A stretch of DNA of 5,133 bases from Clostridia bacterium. Lineage in GTDB: Bacteria; Bacillota; DSM-16504; Desulfitibacterales; Desulfitibacteraceae. The stretch covers positions 1-5,133 of the forward strand of contig JAGXSK010000288.1 of the NCBI GenBank assembly GCA_018333845.1, written 5' to 3'. This document shows, piece after piece, positions 1 to 5,118 of this stretch. The notes beneath the pieces are model-generated. The model was not told the origin of the DNA and did not search any database. It saw only the letters and a program-made list of their open reading frames with translations. Numbering within the stretch: position 1 is the first letter of the stretch; each line of letters starts with the position of its first letter. Both the position numbers and the translations under genes were made by a program.

Positions 1-306
1 CTACTCGCCTAGAAGGAAGGTGAATAGTTAGGTCAACACCCCCTAATTTGCCCTTCGGTTATTTCCAGTTTTTTACTACTCAAACTGGGTTTGTTAAGCA
101 TGCCCTTTTTTAGCAAAATTAGCAAATTAAATTTCCAATTTTATTATTTAGGGTATTGACATATTACCGCAGGACTTTAAGATAGTGTGGTCAATCCTGG
201 TTTTGTTAATGTAATTATTATATTTTGATGGGTGTTAGTTTCGCAATTAATTATAGTAAATCCTTCTTAAAAAGCAAATCTATATAAATTCTTCATAATT
301 TCGGTA
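1..306. other. Non-coding AT-rich region downstream of ruvX
   Basis: No gene is supported here. Visible structures are an imperfect 10-bp inverted repeat at the left edge (1-10 with 18-27, one mismatch and one wobble) and a perfect 7-bp one, CCAGTTT (65-71) with AAACTGG (82-88). There is also a 9-bp tandem duplication of TTAGCAAAa/t (110-127). The repeat at 65-88 is followed on the plus strand by GTTTGTT, a weak U-tract at best. Plus-strand TTGACA (156-161) with TAAGAT 16 bp on, and minus-strand TATAAT (255-250) with a poor -35, are weak promoter candidates. No strong ruvX terminator is seen. Confidence 0.5.
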
Positions 307-723
307 TTAGCGGTTTGCACTATCCATGTAATTTTGTAAAATCATTACTGCAGCTATTTTGTCCACAACCTGCTTCCTTTTTTTTCTGGAAACATCTCCT
401 TCAAGAAGAGTTCTTTGAGCGCTCACTGTAGTTAATCTTTCATCCCAATACTTTACTTCAATGCCAGTCCTTTTGGAAAGCTCATTGCCAAACATCCTTG
501 CTTTATCAGCAGAAGGTCCAAGGGTGTTATTCATGTTCTTCGGCAGGCCTATTACAACAAGATTGACATCATAATCTTTTAATATATTAATTATGTGCTG
601 CAAGTCCATCTCCATCTGGCTTCTTCTAATTGTATCAAGCCCTTGAGCTGTTATGCCCAGTAAATCACTTACTGCTATTCCAATTGTTCTTTCACCTACA
701 TCTAGACCAGCTGTTCTAGTCAT
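307..723 (-). CDS. ruvX: YqgF/RuvX family RNase H-fold nuclease (putative pre-16S rRNA nuclease / Holliday junction resolvase)
   Basis: This cytoplasmic protein of 138 residues has the RNase H-like fold of the YqgF/RuvX family. E. coli YqgF is linked to 16S rRNA 5'-end maturation, and mycobacterial RuvX resolves Holliday junctions. Seen here: GLDVGERTIGIAVSD (6-20) with the first catalytic acid D8, VVIGLPKNMNNTLGPSA (57-72), YWDERLTTVSAQ (92-103) with E95, and KKRKQVVDKIAAVMILQNYM (114-133) with D121. The acidic triad is complete and the length is normal. I chose the ATG at 723 because AGGAGGT lies 9 nt upstream and the product then begins MTRTAGLDVG. An in-frame ATG at 756 would add 11 residues inside the reductase gene and would place the Shine-Dalgarno within the coding region. 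The gene follows the reductase by only 14 nt, so the two are probably co-transcribed and translationally coupled. No strong terminator was found after the TAA stop. Confidence 0.95.
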   Translation of the reverse strand: MTRTAGLDVGERTIGIAVSDLLGITAQGLDTIRRSQMEMDLQHIINILKDYDVNLVVIGLPKNMNNTLGPSADKARMFGNELSKRTGIEVKYWDERLTTVSAQRTLLEGDVSRKKRKQVVDKIAAVMILQNYMDSANR

Positions 724-732
724 TAACAAATT

Positions 733-739
733 ACCTCCT
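733..739 (-). promoter_or_regulatory. ruvX Shine-Dalgarno overlapping the reductase stop codon
   Basis: AGGAGGT (739-733, minus strand) is a near-perfect site 9 nt before the ATG at 723. Its first two bases are part of the TAG stop (740-738) of the upstream reductase. Ribosomes finishing the reductase end on the ruvX initiation site, an arrangement typical of translational coupling. Confidence 0.85.
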
Positions 740-1688
740 AAAATACTTTTATACAAAAATCAGTACATACTGCTGAGCAGTAACCACATAGGATACACTT
801 TTCATGCTTCACTTTAAGCTCCCCAAGGACATTTAAGGCTAAAGCCCCCTGACTGCACCTCTCTGCACATTTGGCACAGCCTTTACACCAGGGTTCAATA
901 TGCAGCCTCTTATCATGTTTAAGAAGCTTCACATGCAGCTTTTCTGGAATCTGAATTCTATTAAGAACCATGCAGTTTGCATTGATTTCTAAAGGATTCT
1001 GCATTCCCAGGGCAACAGCATCTAATTCTTTTATAGCAAATACATATTGCAAAGCTTCCAGGTAATTACCAGAGAGGTTGCCTCCACCTAAAGCTTTCAT
1101 GGCATATATTCCAATACCCTGAGCTTTTGCATTTTTTATTTCTTGAAGCATGTCCTCTGCTGTTCCATCAACGATACCCAGCCCCCTATAATTTATTATG
1201 GGATGTATAACATCAATGCCTGCCAATTCTTTTGCAGCAGATACGCCCTGGACATGGTGTGTTGACACTCCTATAGCCTTAACAATACCCATTCCCCTCG
1301 CTGTTAATAGGGCCTCCCAGGCAGGATAATGACCCTTTATAGTTAAAGGTGATTCCTGCTCATGCATGAGAAAAATATCTATGTAGTCCCTGCCAATTTC
1401 CCTTCTAGCTTTTTCTATGCTAGCCATCATTCCTTTAAAAGTATACGCATAAGACTTGCTAGCAATTATCACAGGAGTCTTGATTTCCTTTAATAGTTTA
1501 TTAAGGTAGGGATATGTTTCGTATATTTCTGCACTATCAAAAAAATTAATACCCTTTTCAGCTGCTTTCTTTAAGATTTCTACTCCCTGGGCTACACTAT
1601 AATTTTTTTGCATTGGACCAATGGTAAGGGTACCAAAGCAAATCCTTGAAACTTCAAAACCTGTTTTGCCAAGGGTTGTATACAACAC
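738..1688 (-). CDS. Aldo/keto reductase with C-terminal 2[4Fe-4S] ferredoxin domain
   Basis: This is a predicted cytoplasmic oxidoreductase of 316 residues. The N-terminal part (about 1-250) is an aldo/keto reductase TIM barrel. It begins YTTLGKTGFEVSRICFGT and carries the catalytic tetrad D51 (FFDSAEIY), Y56, K78 (IIASKSY) and H109 (IFLMHEQ); AIGVSTH (138-144) is another family motif. The C-terminal 50 residues hold two CxxCxxCxxxC motifs, C268/271/274/278 and C298/301/304/308, expected to bind two [4Fe-4S] clusters. The proline usual after the fourth cysteine is absent from both (S279, T309). AKRs normally use NAD(P)H; the clusters suggest electron exchange with ferredoxin or another carrier, which is inference. 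The substrate is unknown. The start is GTG at 1688 after AAGGGGGTG; a TTG three bases on is an alternative, and TAG at 1694-1692 blocks extension. It is tightly coupled to ruvX, but a terminator lies just upstream. Confidence 0.92.
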   Translation of the reverse strand: MLYTTLGKTGFEVSRICFGTLTIGPMQKNYSVAQGVEILKKAAEKGINFFDSAEIYETYPYLNKLLKEIKTPVIIASKSYAYTFKGMMASIEKARREIGRDYIDIFLMHEQESPLTIKGHYPAWEALLTARGMGIVKAIGVSTHHVQGVSAAKELAGIDVIHPIINYRGLGIVDGTAEDMLQEIKNAKAQGIGIYAMKALGGGNLSGNYLEALQYVFAIKELDAVALGMQNPLEINANCMVLNRIQIPEKLHVKLLKHDKRLHIEPWCKGCAKCAERCSQGALALNVLGELKVKHEKCILCGYCSAVCTDFCIKVF

Positions 1689-1697
1689 CAGCTATCA

Positions 1698-1706
1698 CAC
1701 CCCCTT
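1698..1706 (-). promoter_or_regulatory. Reductase Shine-Dalgarno next to terminator
   Basis: AAGGGGGTG (1706-1698, minus strand) differs by one base from AAGGAGGTG. It lies about 9-12 nt before the GTG at 1688 and only about 5 nt after the U-tract of the terminator hairpin. Transcripts that read through the terminator would therefore carry a hairpin immediately upstream of the ribosome binding site. Confidence 0.6.
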
Positions 1707-1711
1707 ACATG

Positions 1712-1746
1712 AAAATAAACCCCATGACAAAACCACAGGGTTTATT
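1712..1746 (-). terminator. Intrinsic terminator after ireB
   Basis: On the minus strand AATAAACCCTGTG (1746-1734) pairs with CATGGGGTTTATT (1726-1714): 13 bp with two adjacent G·U pairs and a 7-nt loop. The GC-rich core is followed by TTTATTTT, so it has the A-tract, stem and U-tract form of a Rho-independent terminator. In the plus direction the wobble pairs become C·A mismatches, so it acts leftward only. It begins 6 nt after the ireB stop and should end most alaS-ireB transcripts. Confidence 0.75.
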
Positions 1747-1798
1747 GACCTTTTATTCTTTATTTAGATAATGCACTAATAATTCCTCTAAAAGGTCA
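1746..1798 (-). repeat. 10-bp perfect inverted repeat spanning the ireB 3' end
   Basis: TGACCTTTTA (1798-1789 in minus-strand sense) and TAAAAGGTCA (1755-1746) are perfect complements separated by 33 nt. The first arm lies in the ireB coding region. The second contains the ireB TAA stop and directly adjoins the terminator hairpin, sharing its outermost base. In the transcript this could form a second, longer-range stem enclosing the last codons of ireB. A role is not shown by sequence alone. Confidence 0.55.
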
Positions 1799-2013
1799 TC
1801 TCTTTCCAACTTTTTAATTAGACCTCTAGCATTATTGTGACTGGTAATGTATGCAGGGTCCCCAGATAATAGATACCCAACTAGCTGGTTTATGGGATTG
1901 TAGCCCTTTTCTTTAAGTGCTTCATGAACCTGAACCAAAATGTCCCTGGCCTTTAGTTCATCTTCTTTTTTAACCTTGAACATCATGGTTTGATCCATAT
2001 TGTTATTTCCCAT
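1753..2013 (-). CDS. ireB: IreB/YrzL family regulatory phosphoprotein (DUF965)
   Basis: This small cytoplasmic protein of 86 residues belongs to the IreB family. In Enterococcus faecalis, IreB is a substrate of the PASTA Ser/Thr kinase IreK and a negative regulator of cephalosporin resistance; its Bacillus counterpart is YrzL. Seen here: an N-terminal DQTMMF segment with a single threonine (T9), the place where family members are phosphorylated. The hallmark stretch KGYNPINQLVGYLLSGDPAY follows (36-55), then NARGLIKKLERDDLLEELL (61-79). The start is the ATG at 2013, which has GGGGAGG 7 nt upstream. An in-frame ATG at 2058 would add 15 residues not expected in the family and has no Shine-Dalgarno. 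The gene lies 91 nt after alaS on the same strand, the usual Firmicutes order, and is followed by an intrinsic terminator. The family call is secure. The exact role in this organism is inferred. Confidence 0.93.
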   Translation of the reverse strand: MGNNNMDQTMMFKVKKEDELKARDILVQVHEALKEKGYNPINQLVGYLLSGDPAYITSHNNARGLIKKLERDDLLEELLVHYLNKE

Positions 2014-2104
2014 TCCTTTCCCTCCCCAGAATAGGTACTTTTTTAAGTATTTCTGCATCTATAATTATTATTCCTTTATATTAAGGAAAAAATATCATAA
2101 TTTA
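2014..2104 (-). other. alaS-ireB intergenic spacer with weak AT-rich inverted repeats
   Basis: These 91 AT-rich bases contain a weak 6-bp inverted repeat, TTCCTT (2071-2076) with AAGGAA (2083-2088), about 17 nt after the alaS stop. A second, TACTT with AAGTA (2036-2049), lies just upstream of the ireB Shine-Dalgarno. Neither has a GC-rich stem, so a strong terminator is unlikely. No convincing promoter is seen. The simplest reading is that alaS and ireB are co-transcribed. Confidence 0.45.
2021..2027 (-). promoter_or_regulatory. ireB Shine-Dalgarno
   Basis: GGGGAGG (2027-2021, minus strand) stands 7 nt before the ATG at 2013. The in-frame ATG at 2058 has only AT-rich sequence before it. This fixes the shorter 86-residue product, which agrees with the family length. 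Confidence 0.8.
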
Positions 2105-4750
2105 CTATTTAATTTGATCCAGGATTATGTCTTTTGCAACCTTTAACGCGTCTTCAATCTTTGAAGGATCCTTTCCGCCAGCCTGCGCCATATCAGGCCT
2201 GCCGCCGCCACCACCACCGGCAATTTTGGCAACTTCTCTAATAATATTACCCGCATGTACTCCCCTATCAATAACATCTTTGGTAGCCATAACAATAAAA
2301 CTAGCCCTATCTTCAATGGAAGCACCAAGTACCACAACTCCAGACTGGATTTTATTTCTAAAAGTATCTCCTATGTTTCTAAGGGCATCAATGTTCCTGG
2401 CATCAACTTTTGCTGCAAGAAGCTTTACTCCCTCTATATTTATAACATTATCTAACAGATTTTGCGACTGATAGTTTGCTAATCTTGCAGAAAGTTTTTC
2501 AATTTCCCTTGCTTTTTCTTTGTTTTCAATAATAAGCTGTTCTACCTTACAGATTACATGCTCTGAATCTGTTTTTAGAGTTTTACTTATTTCCTTTGTA
2601 ATTGACTCCATTGTATTTAAATAATTTAGTGCTTCTGGACCTGAGATTGCTTCAATTCTTCTTAAACCTGAGCCAATACCACCTTCACTTATGATTTTGA
2701 AAATACCAATTTCATAGGTAGATTCAACGTGGGTTCCACCGCAGAGTTCAAGACTATAATCTCCAATTTTAACAACCCGAACCTCTTCACCATACTTTTC
2801 ACCAAAAAGGGCAGCAGCACCGAGTTTTTTGGCTTGCTCTAGTGAAGTATTGAAAAACTTAACTTGATTTCCAAATAAGATCTGCCTGTTAACCATATCC
2901 TCAATTTCTTTTAATTCTTCATTAGTTACTGCTCCAAAATGGTTAAAGTCAAATCTCAAACGCTGAGGCGTTACCAAGGATCCTGCTTGATTAACATGTT
3001 CTCCAAGGACATCTCTTAATGCCTGGTGCAATAAATGGGTGGCAGTATGGTTTCTGGCTGTATTTAATCTCCTATGATTGTCTACTGATACTTTAACCTT
3101 GCTGCCCACACTAATAGTTCCTTCAACTACTTTTCCTATATGTATAATCTTTTCATCTGGTAGCTTTTTGGTGTCTATTACATGTATCTTACCTTTCTCA
3201 CTGACAATGTCTCCCTGATCACCTATTTGACCACCACCCTCAGGATAAAAGGGCGTTTCCTTAAGCACCACAAAGACTTCATTACCGACAGCAACAGTTT
3301 CTACAGATTTTTCTCCAATAATAATTGATAAAACCTTGGTTTCATTTGTCGTTTGTCCATACCCAATAAATCTCGTTTTTCCTGTATCACCTAAAGCACC
3401 AATAAATGCAGCTGAAAAATCCCAACCTATAGCATCCTCCCTAGCAGCCCTTGCTCTTTGCCTTTGTGCTTCCATTTCTTTTTGAAAGCCTTCAGTATCC
3501 ACTTCCATATTGTTTTCCTCTGCAAGGTCCCTGGTCAGGTCAAGGGGAAAGCCAAAGGTATCATATAACACAAAGGCATCATGGCCAGAAATATGTTTTT
3601 TACCAGATTTTTTTACAGAAGCAATTATCTCATTGGCCATTTTCATTCCTTCATTTATTGTCTCATGGAATTTCTTTTCTTCGAGCTTGATTATCTTTTC
3701 AATGTGCTCCTGTTTTTCTACTATTTGTGGATAAGCCTCACCCATAATTTTGCCCACTTCTGATACCATTTTATTTAAAAATGGCTTATCTATTCCTATT
3801 ACCTTTCCAAATCGAACAGCCCGCCTTAATATTCTTCTTAGAACATAGCCTCTTCCTTCATTGCCTGGTAAAACACCATCTGCAATAAGGAAAGTACAGG
3901 AACGGGCATGATCAGCAATGACCCTAAAGGGAAAACCTGACTCACCAGGCGAGTATTCCCTGCCGGTATGCTTTTCTACCCATTGTATTAAGGGCCTTAT
4001 CAAGTCTGTATCATAATTGCTATCTACATTTTGCAGAATAGATGCTACCCTTTCCAACCCCATTCCCGTATCTATACTTGGTCTGGGAAGGGGTGTAAGG
4101 ATTCCATCCTGATCTCTTTCAAACTGCATGAAAACAAGATTCCAAATTTCAAGCCATCGGTCACAATCACAGACTCCCAAAGCACAATCTGGACTTTTGC
4201 ATGAATACATGGCTCCTCTATCAAAGATTATTTCACTGCATGGCCCACATGGCCCTGTATCTCCCATGGCCCAGAAGTTGTCTTTTTCCCCTAAACGAAT
4301 GATTCTTTGAGCTGGTACATCTGTATTCTTGAGCCATAGTTCATGGGCTTCGTCATCATCTAAATAGATTGTAACCCATAGTCTATCTTTAGGCAGCTTA
4401 AGTAGTGACGTTAAAAATTCCCATGCATATTCAATGGCTTCCTTTTTAAAGTAGTCCCCAAAGGAGAAATTGCCCATCATTTCAAAAAAAGTATGATGTC
4501 TTGCAGTTCTTCCCACTGTATCAAGGTCATTATGCTTTCCCCCTGCTCTAACACACTTTTGAGCAGTAACAGCCCTTGAATAACCTCTTTTCTCAATGCC
4601 TGTAAAAACATCCTTAAATTGAACCATGCCAGCATTTGTAAATAGTAGCGTAGGATCATTATGTGGCACGAGAGACGAACTCTCTACAATCTTATGTCCC
4701 CTCTGGGCAAAATAGTTTATAAAAGCCTCCCTAATATCCTTACCCTGCAA
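2105..4750 (-). CDS. alaS: Alanyl-tRNA synthetase (AlaRS), full length
   Basis: This enzyme charges tRNA-Ala with alanine in the cytoplasm and hydrolyses mischarged Ser/Gly-tRNA-Ala. Seen in the 881-residue product: the class II catalytic core, with motif 1 around SSSLVPHNDPTLLF (24-37), motif 2 with its arginine in QKCVRAGGKHND, and motif 3 DTGMGLERVAS (227-237). A Cys-rich insert (C184, C189, C194, C196) is common in clostridial AlaRS. N297 (PGNEGRGY) and D397 (LYDTFGFP) match the residues that read the G3:U70 pair in the family. The editing domain has both zinc motifs, HTATH (H568, H572) and CGGTH (C670, H674). A likely helical linker (about 730-765) leads to a C-Ala/DHHA1 domain with a glycine run near 845-850. 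Length is normal for the family. I chose the TTG at 4750 because GGAGG lies 10 nt upstream and the product then begins MQGKDIREAF. The GTG at 4759 lies 1 nt from that site, which is too close. The gene ends in TAG and is intact. Confidence 0.97.
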   Translation of the reverse strand: MQGKDIREAFINYFAQRGHKIVESSSLVPHNDPTLLFTNAGMVQFKDVFTGIEKRGYSRAVTAQKCVRAGGKHNDLDTVGRTARHHTFFEMMGNFSFGDYFKKEAIEYAWEFLTSLLKLPKDRLWVTIYLDDDEAHELWLKNTDVPAQRIIRLGEKDNFWAMGDTGPCGPCSEIIFDRGAMYSCKSPDCALGVCDCDRWLEIWNLVFMQFERDQDGILTPLPRPSIDTGMGLERVASILQNVDSNYDTDLIRPLIQWVEKHTGREYSPGESGFPFRVIADHARSCTFLIADGVLPGNEGRGYVLRRILRRAVRFGKVIGIDKPFLNKMVSEVGKIMGEAYPQIVEKQEHIEKIIKLEEKKFHETINEGMKMANEIIASVKKSGKKHISGHDAFVLYDTFGFPLDLTRDLAEENNMEVDTEGFQKEMEAQRQRARAAREDAIGWDFSAAFIGALGDTGKTRFIGYGQTTNETKVLSIIIGEKSVETVAVGNEVFVVLKETPFYPEGGGQIGDQGDIVSEKGKIHVIDTKKLPDEKIIHIGKVVEGTISVGSKVKVSVDNHRRLNTARNHTATHLLHQALRDVLGEHVNQAGSLVTPQRLRFDFNHFGAVTNEELKEIEDMVNRQILFGNQVKFFNTSLEQAKKLGAAALFGEKYGEEVRVVKIGDYSLELCGGTHVESTYEIGIFKIISEGGIGSGLRRIEAISGPEALNYLNTMESITKEISKTLKTDSEHVICKVEQLIIENKEKAREIEKLSARLANYQSQNLLDNVINIEGVKLLAAKVDARNIDALRNIGDTFRNKIQSGVVVLGASIEDRASFIVMATKDVIDRGVHAGNIIREVAKIAGGGGGGRPDMAQAGGKDPSKIEDALKVAKDIILDQIK

Positions 4751-4758
4751 ACAAATCA

Positions 4759-4765
4759 CTCCTCC
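4759..4765 (-). promoter_or_regulatory. alaS Shine-Dalgarno that decides the start codon
   Basis: Minus-strand GGAGGAG (4765-4759) directly abuts and overlaps a GTG at 4759, so it cannot serve that codon well. It is 8-10 nt upstream of the TTG at 4750, a normal spacing. This supports a TTG start giving MQGKDIREAF, which matches the usual N-terminus of clostridial alanyl-tRNA synthetases. Confidence 0.7.
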
Positions 4766-4784
4766 AACCCATACTTTAATAAGT

Positions 4785-4826
4785 AAAATATATAAACCCC
4801 GTCACCAACAAAGACATGGACGAGGT
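4785..4826 (-). terminator. Terminator-like hairpin in the alaS leader (possible attenuator)
   Basis: On the minus strand ACCTCGTC (4826-4819) pairs with GACGGGGT (4803-4796): 8 bp with one U·G pair and a 15-nt loop. TTATATATTTT follows immediately. It lies between the predicted start site (about 4845) and alaS, so it would terminate alaS transcription unless bypassed. GTTACC (4829-4824) can alternatively pair with GGTGAC (4806-4801), which would break the main stem. The T-box consensus (AGGGTGGnACCGCG) is absent and the leader is too short for a T-box. The structure may instead terminate transcripts arriving from upstream. In the plus direction the stem has a C·A mismatch, so the minus orientation is favoured. 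Confidence 0.6.
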
Positions 4827-4851
4827 AACACTTTTTACTAATGTCCCGTAT

Positions 4852-4881
4852 ATTATACCTAAATATAACCAATCATGTCAA
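4852..4881 (-). promoter_or_regulatory. Sigma-A type promoter of alaS
   Basis: Read on the minus strand, the -35 box TTGACA (4881-4876) and the -10 box TATAAT (4857-4852) both match consensus exactly, with an 18-bp spacer. The predicted transcription start is near 4845, in ATACGGGAC. This gives a leader of about 95 nt to the TTG start. It is the best promoter-like sequence in the window and would drive alaS and, by readthrough, ireB. Confidence 0.85.
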
Positions 4882-4884
4882 TTA

Positions 4885-4938
4885 CACTGGAATATATCCA
4901 GCTCTGAAGAGTAAATTTTACACTAATGCTCTCCAGTG
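4885..4938. repeat. Nested inverted repeats abutting the alaS -35 box
   Basis: CTGGAATATATCCAG (4887-4901) is a 5-bp inverted repeat with a 5-base centre, ending 5 bp from the -35 box. CTCTGAAGAG (4902-4911) follows directly. A longer-range pair, CACTGGA (4885-4891) with TCCAGTG (4932-4938), encloses both and one of the GTAAATTTTAC sites. Such density just upstream of a strong promoter suggests protein binding sites. No regulator is identified. Confidence 0.35.
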
Positions 4939-4974
4939 ACTAAACCGCTTAATATTTTATAGGTAAATTTTACC
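4911..4974. repeat. Pair of identical palindromic sites upstream of the alaS promoter
   Basis: The 11-mer GTAAATTTTAC occurs at 4911-4921 and again at 4963-4973, exactly 52 bp apart, close to five helical turns. In the second copy the symmetry extends to GGTAAATTTTACC (4962-4974). Both lie upstream of the alaS -35 box, with centres about 71 and 123 bp before the predicted start. This looks like a pair of operators for a dimeric regulator, but I recognise no specific regulator. AT-rich sequence makes chance palindromes possible. Confidence 0.4.
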
Positions 4975-5010
4975 AGTTGGCTTTTATGTTTTTTTGGCTA
5001 AAAGGACAAC

Positions 5011-5043
5011 CCACAAACCTGCAATTTGTTTTTTAAATTGTGG
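5011..5043. repeat. Overlapping inverted repeats able to form alternative stems
   Basis: AAATTG (5035-5040) can pair with CAATTT (5022-5027) across a short T-rich loop. The overlapping TTGTGG (5038-5043) can pair with CCACAA (5011-5016) instead. The two stems share bases and exclude each other. The stretch lies in the non-coding region upstream of alaS. Its stems are AT-rich and weak, and no function can be assigned. Confidence 0.3.
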
Positions 5044-5070
5044 ATAGTACTTTCTTTTGCATCACATCCT

Positions 5071-5079
5071 TGCTATAAT
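5071..5079 (+). promoter_or_regulatory. Candidate divergent extended -10 promoter
   Basis: TGCTATAAT on the plus strand matches the extended -10 form TGnTATAAT. No good -35 lies 17 bp upstream (TTTCTT at 5051-5056), but extended -10 promoters tolerate this. Transcription would start near 5086 and run out of the right edge, towards a gene not visible here. Confidence 0.35.
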
Positions 5080-5090
5080 ATTAACTGTCA

Positions 5091-5118
5091 GGTAAACCTT
5101 ATTTGTATAGGTTTTACC
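5091..5118. repeat. Inverted repeat GGTAAACC / GGTTTTACC
   Basis: GGTAAACC (5091-5098) and GGTTTTACC (5110-5118) are complementary apart from one extra T, with an 11-nt spacer. The repeat sits just downstream of the candidate plus-strand start near 5086. Its half-sites share the GGTAAA core with the palindrome at 4962-4974, so it could be a related operator or an RNA stem-loop. Confidence 0.35.

Noticed and set aside
34..101. A minus-strand mini-ORF of about 22 codons beginning ATG at 101, with AAAAAAGGGC before it
   Set aside because: The purine-rich stretch lies too close to the ATG, the ORF is very short, and nothing supports translation.
184..199. The Cys-rich segment of AlaRS (C184, C189, C194, C196; residue numbers, encoded near 4163-4201) as a novel insertion
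   Set aside because: A similar cysteine pattern following CGPCSE is recalled as common in clostridial alanyl-tRNA synthetases, so it is not unusual. The start and end given here are residue positions.
724..756. An in-frame N-terminal extension of ruvX starting at the ATG at 756
   Set aside because: It would place the near-perfect Shine-Dalgarno inside the coding region and overlap the reductase 3' end. The conserved family start MTRTAGLDVG fits the ATG at 723.
2014..2058. An in-frame 15-residue extension of ireB starting at the ATG at 2058
   Set aside because: It has no ribosome binding site, and its codons include the GGGGAGG site that serves the ATG at 2013. The family is about 85-90 residues long.
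2127..2471. A plus-strand open frame of 114 codons, rich in proline near the glycine-run codons of alaS
   Set aside because: It lies wholly antisense to the conserved C-terminal domain of alaS, has no Shine-Dalgarno, and its composition mirrors the opposite strand. The same holds for other plus-strand frames inside alaS (for example 3451-3763 and 4128-4310).
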